From NCBI RefSeq assembly GCF_963676685.1, contig NC_092357.1:18465607-18529606 (forward strand): a DNA stretch of 64,000 nt. Reading direction: 5' to 3'. A program made the translations under genes and the position numbers. This DNA comes from Mytilus edulis (taxonomy: Eukaryota > Mollusca > Bivalvia > Mytilida > Mytilidae). Below, piece by piece: positions 32,476-43,900 of this stretch. The notes below the pieces were generated by a model. It ran no database searches. It saw only the letters and a program-made list of their open reading frames with translations, and was not told the origin of the DNA. Every line of letters starts with the position of its first letter. Position 1 is the first letter of the stretch.

Positions 32476-33170
32476 GAAGTAAATGTTTGTTATTATTAAG
32501 TATTTTTTTTAATCAAAATGTAGACTACAAATTAGTTATGTAGAATTATAATAGATTAGACAATAATGCTGCACTAAATTTTTGTTAGTAAGAATGTATA
32601 TTGGCGAGAAAAAAAAATAGAAAATGGTGAAAAAATACTGTTTTGTCGAAAACTTGGTGAAAATAATATTGACTCAGGGAAAAGAAACCCTTAGAATGTC
32701 TCATATTTTTCTTTCATTACAGTATACAGTTCATGAAATATTTCTATTGAGAAAGCTGTTGTATTAACATTGACTGAGAAAAAAAAAAGGAACATTGTGT
32801 GATACCATTGCTGTCTTGGGGACATACTATTCTACTTCTGCTCTCATAAATATGGATCTTAGTTACAAGCAGTATTTTCTTTTTTGGTATCTTCAAAAAG
32901 AAATGATTTGTATGCGTAACTAATACTGTTTGTATGCATTTGTGTCTGGTGTGTGACAAAAGTAGTATAATGCAATACATAGGAATAACAATTTGATGGC
33001 GGTCTAGACTTGATGTTTATATTTCAATATATACGTTCATAATCCTTTTTTCAGTTGCTTTATCACAAACCACTGCCATTATACAGAAGCATCATAAACT
33101 GACGTGAACATTTATTTATATATGCACAATGTGTCCATAATTGGTATATCCATATCTTAATATGATAACT
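32476..33170. other. AT-rich spacer
   Basis: No gene or repeat recognised in this stretch. Confidence 0.4.
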
Positions 33171-33179
33171 TTCTCGATA

Positions 33180-33400
33180 ATGTTCGACAATACAGTGAAC
33201 CTTCAATTGATCGTTGCATATTTTGTGAAACTATTACCAATGTAGAAGGTGACTTTGATTACATAAGCAAATAGTATTGTATTTGAATAGATGTATCATG
33301 TACGAGTTTGATAAACTACGTAAATATTATACTTCACCACACACATTCAAGCTTAATATCGGTCAAAGCATCAAAGATCGTATAGATGTTCACTAAAGCA
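33180..33400 (+). mobile_element. possible LINE ORF2 tail relic
   Basis: One frame reads VRQYSEPSIDRCIFCE, then VEGDFDYI; after a frame change, YEFDKLRKYYTSPHTFKLN and then SIKDRIDVH*. A Cys-x2-Cys followed by 'E..F..' and 'LR..Y....' is reminiscent of the C-terminal zinc region of LINEs. Weak, but it gives the immediate upstream context of the dapF copy. Confidence 0.3.
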
Positions 33401-33423
33401 GGGTTTACCATTTTGTGAAAAAG

Positions 33424-33789
33424 ATGACGTCAACACATCAAAACAAAATTTCGTTTTCTAAATACCATGGACACGGGAACGACTTCATAGTATTGGACAA
33501 TACACAGGAAGAACTACAGCTTTCTAGAGAGATACGCCATTTAATGTGTAACCGGAAATACGGAATTGGTGCAGATGGCATAGTCATTCTTAAGAAAAGT
33601 GTCGAACACTCCTTTGTTATTGATTATTATAACGCTGATGGCAACCCTGGTTCTCTTTGTGCGATATTCATATGGGAGGAGGAAAATTAATTGTGGTTTT
33701 TGACATTACCGAAAATTCGTTCACTAACATTGAATTAATTGGAAGTGCATGTCACGTGTTTGATGGGATTTATTATTTCAATTCAGAAT
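33424..33789 (+). pseudogene. dapF: diaminopimelate epimerase (DapF) fragment, frameshifted
   Basis: DapF interconverts LL- and meso-diaminopimelate in bacterial/plant lysine and peptidoglycan synthesis. Starting at ATG 33424 the frame reads FSKYHGHGNDFIVLDN, then IRHLMCNRKYGIGADGIVIL and VIDYYNADGNPGSLC. These match the family's N-terminal HG.GNDF..D.., C.R..GIGADG and YNADG...C blocks in order and spacing. The last Cys corresponds to the first catalytic cysteine of the CGNGGRC motif. Immediately after it the frame shifts; from about 33672 the other frame gives MGGGKLIVVFDITENSFTN and ends HVFDGIYYFNSE* at 33787-33789, resembling the next DapF segment (..GGRC.V.FA....N.T.F.A.DG). The second half, with the second catalytic cysteine, is absent. 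The N-terminal FSKY.G.GNDF wording is closest to Bacteroidetes-type DapF from memory. Surrounding repeats show it lies in mussel DNA, not bacterial contamination. Confidence 0.85.
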
Positions 33790-33939
33790 AGGAAAGTGTA
33801 TAGTTTTGAAAGCCCAAATTCTTATTGATTGATGCATTTGAAAAAAAAGTTCACCTCTGGGAGAGATCCTAACCCAAAAACAAAACAACTCAAAACTGAA
33901 AAAAAAAATACAATTTACCCTGATAACTATGAAAATAAG

Positions 33940-34065
33940 AATATGTGGTTCTATTGCCAATGAGGCAACTATCCACAAGAGGCTAAATGACACAGAATTT
34001 CACAACTATAGGTCACTATTTGGCCTTCAACAATTTACAAAGGTCATAAACTCGTTTCTGTGCAA
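33940..34065 (+). repeat. mussel repeat fragment ('gccaatgagacaact' family)
   Basis: Reads ctattgccaatgaggcaact, atccacaagaggctaaatga and ataggtcactatttggcctt, diverged from the 40380 copy. Confidence 0.65.
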
Positions 34066-35555
34066 GTTCTATTCCATTCCCAATGTCAATACACGGAAAG
34101 GGAAGCTTCAGGTATGTTGAATGATCATACTGGGATTCTACTACTAAAAAGCTTTACGACATATTTTCAAGCTAATATAAATTGCATGATTCGAAAACGA
34201 AAGAAATAGATTATAAAAATTGAATTATTTAGTGTATTTTTGAATATTCATGGCCTACATTGTACCATATATAGCAATATTTACAGCAAGTTGGTTCAGC
34301 TAAAAAGTCTGATAAATGTGTATAAAAATATCTCTTTGTAAAACTCAAATTGAACTAGATATCTGCTTCAATCACGTTTGATTAGTTTTATTTTGATATT
34401 TTATCACTCGGGTTATCTTTTTTTTATCTTACCTGTTACGCCATCAAGTTTGTTTGATACGATTTTATTCTCATATTCATGTAGTTACAAATATATAGTA
34501 ATGTGGGGGCTTTCCCAGATAAAAACATAGGATAGATATATGGTTCCTTATGTCACATCTGCGCAATAGTTATACATATTAATTAAATCGCACACAAAAT
34601 AAAGTGGCTCAATATCGCATACATATGTATTCAAGCCATTATGATTTAAATAGACACAGTAGGAATATACCAATTGAGACATCATATTATATATCTAATC
34701 AAGTTATTTAAGACCGTCAATCAGACTCAGCACATATAAATACATATACACAAAAAAAAAACGTTGATGATCTCAGGTGTTCTGAAAGGGTAAACAGGAA
34801 CGGGTTTAGTAGTGACACGCATCTTGTTGCTGATATCTGATGAACTCCGTTGATAATTAAACTAGGTTGGTAGTTTCAACTCGCTTGAGATGGAAAATTA
34901 TCGCTAGAAACTAAGGAGGCACGTGGCGTTGCTAATGAAATTGATATGAAATGGACAACGTCGTCATAGGTAAAATAGCGATAAACAGATTATCATTGGT
35001 CAATCGAGTTGATATAACTCGATTGCTTTTCTTACTTTTGCCGTACCGGCTCAAGCGAGAAAATCAATCTCGTTGAGATGATCAACGATAATCTATAATT
35101 TTAAGTCGGAATGATGGAATCAACTAGACTTTAAATTATTCCATGAGAGAACATAGTCTTTATAACGAAACTTGAAGAATGAGGATATTGTTAGCATTGT
35201 TTTTTTATATTAAGAAAACTCTGTGTAATCTCTGTCTAATACAAATAAAGTCATTGAATAAAGGATCATACAGAAGGTGGTTTCCCAAAAGGAGTGGTTT
35301 GAAAACACACCAGTACTACTGACTAACAACGTTGACTAAAAAATCAAGCTTGTTGATAATGTCAGTTTGGGATGTTTGGTTTGAATCAGATTTTTTATCA
35401 ACCAATGTGTACCTACCAAAATCCGATACGGTCTTTTATGAAATAAAAACGAACCTTCTCTGTCGATCGGTTATAAGTTTGAACATAATGCTTGTGTAAA
35501 GGATAAGGCAGTCAACTGTCTTAATTATCTAAACGCATGAGTTGAGCGTAATTTG
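34066..35555. other. spacer without recognised features
   Basis: AT-rich. Short words tcgagttgatataactcga (palindromic) near 35003 and scattered A/T tracts; no gene, RNA or clear transposon seen. The 3' exon(s) of the membrane mucin could lie here on the minus strand but I could not identify them. Confidence 0.35.
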
Positions 35556-35559
35556 AATT

Positions 35560-36065
35560 CAATATAATAACTCAAAAAAAAAAGAAAGATGAACAACTCT
35601 GTACGCCAAACGTACATGTTGTCTACAAAAGACCATTTAATGGCGCTCAAATTACAACAGTAAGAATGATAAGTGGAATACGATGTTGAAGAGCATTAAA
35701 CATCAAACATTATAAATTTTGATCATATACAACTAAGGCACTTTATTAGAGGTTAGATAACCTTAGAACAATTGAACATAATACACTGTACATCTGTTTT
35801 CTCCTAATGTGATCTTTCGAATTAGACTTGTAACCTGGTTTGTACTTGAATGAGGGACACGACACATGTTGCTTGTTTAGCCGGATTTGCTTACCCTTCT
35901 GGTGCACCGGAGGTCAACCCCGATTTTTGATAGGGTTCTTATTGCTCAATGTTGTTTTTGTATACGGTGGTTTGTCTTTCGATTTGTTTTTGCCATGGCT
36001 TTTTCAGGTTTTTTTATTAGACTTATGAGTTTGAATGTCTCTTTTGGGACATTTTTCATCTCTTT
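35560..36065 (+). repeat. degenerate 'cgcgtttcgtctaca' repeat plus Penelope-like 3' region
   Basis: 35590-35770 carries gttgtctacaaaagacca and gttgaagagcattaaaca; 35815-36062 carries cgaattagacttgtaacc, acccttctggtgcaccgg and catggctttttcaggttttt. Both are decayed relatives of 31225-31560 and 32047-32475, in the same order. Confidence 0.6.
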
Positions 36066-36439
36066 TATCAACAAAATATGAACATATCATTGATATGTTA
36101 TAACAACACAAACGACACAAAAGTCTTTACTATTTGGGCAGGTGACGAAACGCCCTCCAGCAATTGCATCGACCTTTTGGTTGTAATATGTAACTATAGG
36201 TACCAGGCCTACAATTATGTACGAATCCTTTGTATCGATATGATATACATTTGCTTTCACTTCGCCAATAGTTTGATGTTTCACAGAAACTCTAAACTGC
36301 CAGTCCTGATTTTCGCTGAATCTCTTGAACGCTTTAGGTATACATTTGGTAGACCGATATAAACCTCTATTTATGGATATGTTCCAGTTATGATGGCATG
36401 TCGACTATAACGATTATTATCTTAGCATTTTGTATGATG

Positions 36440-36880
36440 CATATATACTCGCGTCTGGCGTTCTAAATTATAATCCTGTTACCTTTGATAACTATTTACA
36501 CCACTTGGTCGATGCCACTGCTGTTGGACGTTTCGTCCCAGAGGGAATCAGCAGCCCAGTAGTCATCACTTCGGTGTTGACATGAATATCAATTATGTGG
36601 TCATTTTCATAAACTTCCTGTGTACAAAACTTTGAATTTTTCGAAAAACTAAGGATTTTTTTTTATCCTAGAGGCATAGATTACCGTAGCTGTATTTGGC
36701 ACAACGTTTTTGAATTTTGGATTTTCAATGCTCTATATATTTGTATTTGTTTGGCTTTATATAACTATTTTGATATGAGCGTCACTGATGATTCTTATGT
36801 AGACGAAACGAGCGCCTGGCGTACAGAATTATAATCCTGGTACCTTTGATAACTAATTATATAATCATATCGTTTGTGGT
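36440..36880 (-). repeat. mussel 'cgcgtttcgtctaca' dispersed repeat, inverted copy
   Basis: The copy is flanked on both sides by ctaaattataatcctgttac / agaattataatcctggtacc plus tttgataacta, with the internal words ggacgtttcgtcccagaggg and gtagacgaaacgagcgcc. It belongs to the same family as 31225-31560, here longer. Confidence 0.7.
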
Positions 36881-37040
36881 ACCTAATGTTAAATCAGTAG
36901 TATCCAATATCAAAGAAAATATAAAAAATAATATGATGATTAAATGAATCAAATAATAGTCAACAATAATACAGCATGATTTTTTTTATACAATTATGAA
37001 AACATGTATATTGTCCATATCATCAAATGAAAGGCTACAA

Positions 37041-37428
37041 CAATAGACCACTTTCGAGTTCATCCGTCACCGGAAAAACTCGTCAATTATACGAGCCTTT
37101 ATGACGTCATTTACCAGATAGAGAGTGTCGTCTGTATCCCTGCACTATTTACGTTCATCAAGCGTCTTAGTGATCGTCATTGTCCAAGATAAACTAGAAA
37201 TAATGGTTGTTCTGTAGGTACTTAATGACAATTCCCTAATGACAGCAATGCTGATTGTCAATTTTGAGAATTCAATTTGCCGAATAATTCGTACAATAAA
37301 GAATTATAGTTTTCCAACCACTCGCTCAACATTCGAATGGAAGTGACGACGCCCCTAAACGCACAAATGACGTTCACTAAAACCAGAGTTTTTGACGAAA
37401 ATGCATCGAACTCGAAAGTTGTCTATTG
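37041..37428 (+). mobile_element. inverted-repeat DNA element, family A, copy 2
   Basis: 388 bp from CAATAGACCACTTTCGAGTT to ..ACTCGAAAGTTGTCTATTG, imperfect terminal inverted repeats of about 30-40 bp. It includes tttatgacgtcatttaccag and atgacgttcactaaaaccag. Nearly colinear with the inverted copy at 43730-44103. Confidence 0.8.
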
Positions 37429-37935
37429 AGCGCTTAAATAAGTGCATACATATTGCTATATACAAAAACACAACGATAAGTCGTTACTGCAATGAGGTAT
37501 TCATTCTCAGATTTTTTTGGCGTCAATTTCTGGCATTACTTAGTTATACCTGTAAAATACAAATTTGTTGCGAATGAATAAAATGTCATATACACCAGAA
37601 CAATACAATATAAATTCGTGGTACATCACAATTAAAACATACAATTCACCTTTGTGCAGGAAATATAATTATCAAAACGTAAGCTGTAACTTAGGTTATA
37701 TGAGATTATATTAATTGTAATGTAGTACAAAAGAGGCGAATAACCAAAGAATTTAAAAAAAAATATGAATACTTACACATTCAAACAATGGCAAATAATG
37801 TTTTATTTTAATCTCAGCTTAATTTTTAAAGTGTAAATTGTATACAAGTTGAGCTAAGGCGAGTTAGATCAAATATAAACTATTGCACGTAAGAGTGAAA
37901 TTGTCTTTTCTGAGAATATCTTTAATAACACTTAC

Positions 37936-37979
37936 GGCACATTTCTATCACTGTTGACTGTTGGTCTTCTTATTTTGTA
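37936..37979 (-). CDS. mucin exon 11: cytoplasmic tail
   Basis: Acceptor ttttctctaattttcag, donor TGCC|GTAAGT; 44 bp encoding YKIRRPTVNSDRNV. Good splice signals and matching entry phase, but short, so less certain than the others. Confidence 0.55.
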
Positions 37980-40900
37980 CTGAAAATTAGAGAAAATATT
38001 GATTATAGTATACTACCCGTACGGTTCAAATATTATGCCTGCTAAATACGTGTTTTGTATAATTTGTTTTATGAAGAATGTATGCCAGTTATCAATCGCT
38101 TCGGACGCACCTCTGCTGCTCGACTAATTATACCTGGCCAGTGGGTTTCAGTAGTTGATGGTTCGTTTATCGTCTATTTCTTAATGTGTTCTCTGTGTGA
38201 ACGATCATCGGGCGGTTCAAACCACAGACTTGGAATAGTATATTAGCAACCTCTCTGCTACGCACGTGTCATTCATGTGTAAGAGCAAAGATTGGTCGCC
38301 CCGGAGTGCAAATAATGGTACCGGGTAGTGTCACATGTCTTCGTACGTATTGGTACCGTCTTATTAATTAAGTACACACGTTTCTTACATTATCCATTTA
38401 GAAATGTTAGAAACTAGTATGAAACTAAGGTTTGAACTTCCTAAGGCAACGTTGATCAACGATGAATTTAGCTATTATGTTTATGTTACTTTAAGTCGTA
38501 TAGCTCTTCAACTGTTGCGTTTTTTTTTTTAAATATTTGGGCGTTACTGATGAAGGTGAATCCACAAAATTGTTTAAGAAGCATGAAATGAATATTATTT
38601 TGTTTTCATTATTTGACTAGTACGTTAAAGTGTCGGTTTAGTAAAAAGAAAAGTTTATGTTCATTTACATGCTCTCTGCCTTATATGCATTTAGTTTGAT
38701 ACTAAACCGAAAAAATATTCATCATCATTATCATTCAAACAATATTATTTCATTGTTGATATGAATAACCATGGTAACATACTGTTGTATCCGTGTCCAT
38801 CATTCGGTATGGGTTGGATCTTTCCTCGACTTCATCAAACTTTGATGCACCGCTTTGTCTTTCCATGGGCCCGTTTAAATGCTTAGGTTGATATATCAAA
38901 ACCTAAAACAAGCATGAGTTATTTTTAATATTTACAAGACGTTTTTCGTGAACATTCTATCGGAAGTATTACTCTTTTTTGCTCTATTTTTCTTGAATAC
39001 CATATCGAACAAACAAACAGTATACTTCATTTTGGTGTTTAAGGGATGCAAGGTTACCTGTGATCACATATAATATGAATTAGAAAAACAGGAGATAGAG
39101 GTTAAAGTCAATGAAACTGCAACAAAACAACAAAAAATATAAGAGGACAGCATACTATCTTCAGTAATGGGGTGCCGGTAGAGAATCGGTATCCCCTAGG
39201 GCCACTTTTAGGAACTGTCTAGGGTTACCAGGTCAGGTTTGAGAAAAATATATATTTTTAAACTGATTTTATTTTGAAAATGTTTAAAGGTCGCATATAC
39301 TTTGATTCAGACGACAGATCGGAAGGACGCCCACAAACCCTCGTAAATGGCAGATTTAACCATGTTGCAAGCACAATATTAGTTACATATCTTCATATTT
39401 CGTTTGATAAGTTCTAGCAGATTTTTACAACGCAGTGTATCTGACACTCCAACTTTCATAAAGGTAACATCAAACTCACATTGCCTCCTTCTGGTTCCTC
39501 CACCTGCCTGTATGCTTTGTCATCCCGTTCGTATGCTCCTTGTCTTTGACCTGGTTCATACTCAACATTTTTACCCTCGGGTTCGAAACGTTGCATCTGT
39601 AATTCATTCTGTTCTGTCTGGTATCCTAGATTGGTATATTCATTCTTAAGGTCCGGTACATTTTCTATCCTGGAGTTTTCGTCATGAAGGAATTCTTTAT
39701 CATTGTCCATATAACTATACAAGATAAGTATACATGTTAATATATTCATTAAAAACGCTTCAATTAGACGGATAAAAACAAGGACATAGTTTTTGGTATT
39801 TAGTTCCTATAAAAACAATACAATAACAAACAAAAAACGATCTCCTAATCAAAGTAAAAAAAGTTGAATTTTAAAAATAAAAGGGTGATATCAAACGCTC
39901 GACTTCATCAACAAACAAAACGAATGGAGTCAGCTGTCATATTACTGACTTGAAACAGTGTTTTAGTACTACATATGGAATAAAGCTCTGTAAGACTGGA
40001 AATATCATAATTTTAATTTCATTAATTTGGTTAAATAATTATTCCATAATCGGTATCGTTTGAATAAGAAGAAACTAAAAAACTTCACTTATTCATTATT
40101 ACAAAATGCTAATATAACATGTCTCTAATTTGTTTACCCATAGAACCTGTCGCGTTTCTTTGCCTTGTTCAATTTCGTGTACACACAACATAAAGCTACC
40201 AGTAAGATTAAAATCAAACCTCCGCCAATGCCGCCTGCAATGCCTATAATGTCGATCTTAGACAGGGCTATATCATCAGGTTTAATGGGTTTTGCTGTAG
40301 TTGTAGTTGGTTTTGGAGGTTCGCATTTGTTTCCACTGTAGCCATCTTTACATCTATTTGGAAAATATAACTAATATAAAAAAGAAGATGTGGTATGATT
40401 GCCAATGAGACAACTATCCACAAAAGACCAAAATGACACAGACATTAACAACTATAGGTCACCGTACGGCCTTCAACAATGAGCAAAGCGCATACCGCAT
40501 AGTCAGCTATAAAAGGCCCCGATAAGACAATGTAAAACAATTCAAACGAGAAAACTAACGGCCTTATTAATGTAAAATAAAGGAACGAAAATCAAATATG
40601 TAACACATAAACAAACGACAACCACTGAATATACAGGCTCCTGACTTGGGACAGGCACATACATGAATAATGTGGCGGGGTTAAACATGTTAGGGGGATC
40701 CAAACCCTCCCCCTAACCTGGGACAGTGGTATAACAGTACAACATAAGAACGAACTATAAAAATCAGTTGAAAAAGGCTTAACTCATCAGATGGACAAAA
40801 ATATAAGTGGACGTGGCCGGGTACTTATACATCCCGACACAAAGAGACACAATGAACAGATCTGAGAGTACTCCCAGTTATCTGACAGCTAGTTCAAAGC

Positions 40901-43900
40901 CACTAACAACTAATAAAAATATCATGCATCTAAGACTAAACTATCAATCCGTACACATCCAACATCCAATGGATTTAGTGTAAAGACATCATAAACAACC
41001 AGAGAAAAACATGACCTTGTGCAATGCCAAATTACAGGTATCGACAGATTGTAGATCCATGAATATGTATATATATAACATACTAGTAAAATTTAGTTAG
41101 CTTTTAATCTACTGATAACAAAATTAATATTTATTCCAATAAAAACAATATTCAATGATCTTATTACAGTGTTGAATAGGTAAACTTTTAGAATAAGTTT
41201 TTTTAAAGGAGCGACAAGTTTACATGGATCATTTCTAAATTTCCGGGCACGGTTAACAACATTTTCGTAAAAATGAGGATGTGCTATCCCGTTTGAAATA
41301 AGTTTTATACAGGTACATCCAAACTTCAAAACCAAATCTTTATATTTATGGAAAAATTTAGTAAAGGTTTTCAGTAATTTATGGTAACGACATCCCTGGT
41401 TTAATAATTTACCAGTAATACATAGGTTGCGTTCGTTAAAATCAAAAACGTCACAACAGACACGGGCATAGCGAACAAGTTGTGAAATATAAACACCGTA
41501 AGATGGTGCCAAAGGAACATCACCATCTAAAAATGGAAAATTAACAATAGGGAACGAAAAATCGTCTCTTTTGTCGTAAATTTTAGTGTGGAGTTTCCCA
41601 TTTAAAACCGAAATATCTAAATCCAGGAAAGGACAGTTATTACCGAATAAATTTGATTTATTTAAAGTAAGTGTCTTGGGGTAAATTTCAGCAGTATATT
41701 GAGAAAATTCTAATTTATTAAAGTTGTTCAAAAAATATATGCTGGACAGGATAAGAGGATTAAGGTCAATATGATGGTTGTTTCTTAATAATTTCTACTT
41801 TTTATGTTATGCAACAGAGGGAGCTGTACTTGGAGAACATATCTGAAGTAAGTATCTAATGAAATATTAGAATGTTTTATAAATGAATTGATACTGCATT
41901 TCATGCACAACAAAAACAAACAAATAGTAACGGAAAGTGCGCTCAAATTTCTGTTTTTAGATAAATAATTTTCGAAGGGATATGCACGCTTCAAACCCAA
42001 AACTCCACAAGAAACAACAAGTAGTCGGGTACTTTATTTATCAAAAACAAAACTGTGGTCAATGTATAAAAATTCTGAATTCCGCAATAGTTATTGTTCA
42101 ATTAATATCAAAATTCCTTACATGCATCTGAAGACGCCTCCATATGTAAAGGAGCACTCTCCATGGTCCCCACATTTGCCCTTGTATACTGGTGTATCAC
42201 ATTTGTATTTACATATCGGATTTCCATCGTCATCCCATTCCAGAACTTCATTGTTAACACATACATTAGGAGGAAGGAAAACCAAGTCTAACAATAATAA
42301 ATTTAAGGTAATGAATTCGTTTGTATATTATTATTCTGATATATAAAAGTTATGTTTAATTCGCTTTTAAAAAGATTTGTTCATATGTTTATCTGCCAGT
42401 TGCTACAATAGTCAAGAGCTTAAGTTTTCTATCGGGTTTTCAAAATATCGGATTTGAAAAACAAATAAAATCAGATGGAAAGGGTATAAAACCACCATTG
42501 AATATTTCTCAAATTTCTACAATGGAAAGTTTAGTAGAGCATTAGTGAGTCTGCAGAATAACTCATCAAATTTATATGATCTCTATTTTTTTTCTTTAAA
42601 TATAATGTGTAAGATGAAGGATATCAATCTCATTAACCTCGCATATCCATGATTTAGTTTTACTTTTGTTTGAATGCAAGTATTATTTTTTTAAATTCAT
42701 ACTGTGTCCAACGTTATTGTGCTAGATTTTAGACCATCAACATATAGGTTTCATTTACTCAGGTTTATTTCTTCGAACCTCCGCTTCAAATGTATAAGGT
42801 TGACAAAGTGTGTGTCTTTATAACATAATTACCATTTGACGAAAGAGCTGCTTGTGCTGTTGTTGTTTTGTTTACATCAAGCGTAAGATTTGCTAACGAA
42901 TCGGTTGTCCAGTTCACATTACGCAGTATTTGTAATGTTGAATTTGCATTCGATTCGTTGATTGGAGCATTCATTTCAAGTAAGTAGTTGCATTTTATAC
43001 TTCCATTGCTACAAGGTTGAACTATAATTAGTACTACATAACCATTAATATGCATAAAAGTAAAAACATTTATTTCAATAAAAATCTTCATCAAGTTAGA
43101 AATTTCGTGCAGCTTTCAAATATAAACAACATCGAGGTTAATTAAAACATATAATATCAAAAATTATATAAAAAAAAATTGGTGACGTATCTCACCTTGC
43201 ACCAAACGGACAAAACAGGCAAAATGACGTATGACCAATCTACTAAAAGGTACAAGTATAACCTGGCCATTAAAATAATGATTAATTCCTAACTCTTGGT
43301 AATATTTTTCTAATACTTGTATGTCCACATGCAATACGGAAAAAAGTATTTAAGACTAAAGTTGCCAAGTTGTGCAGAATATTTCTTAGACCATTGAGAA
43401 TTTACTATTCTGAACATGACTAAGGTCTAATTAATTAATATATCTACAGAAACTAGCAAAAAAACAAATCAATCATTAAAGCAAAGCGTCACACAAATTC
43501 TATCAATCTTTATCAAACTATGAATGGCTAGAACAAATCTATAGATTATGTGTATATATAATGAATCACATTAATTCACAGTCTAGCAAATATCACTGTT
43601 AAACAAAAGTTACCTCAATGGAAACCTAAAATTAAAACACTAATCTGAAACAATAAATTATTACCAAGAAGAGTCTAAAGTTACAATTTTCAGTTGATAG
43701 TTTCTATTTAATAATGGAAAACTTTGTATCAATAGACAACTTTCGAGTTCGATGCATTTCCGTCAAAAACTCTGGTTTTAGTAAACGTCATTTGTGCGTT
43801 TTGGGGCGTCGTCACTTCCATTCCAATGTTGGAAAACTATAATTCTATATTGTACAAATTATTCTGCAAATTGAATTCTCAAAATTGTCAATCAGCATTG

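Noticed and set aside
39404-39649. Plus-strand frame over mucin exon 9
   Set aside because: Antisense of a phase-verified coding exon.
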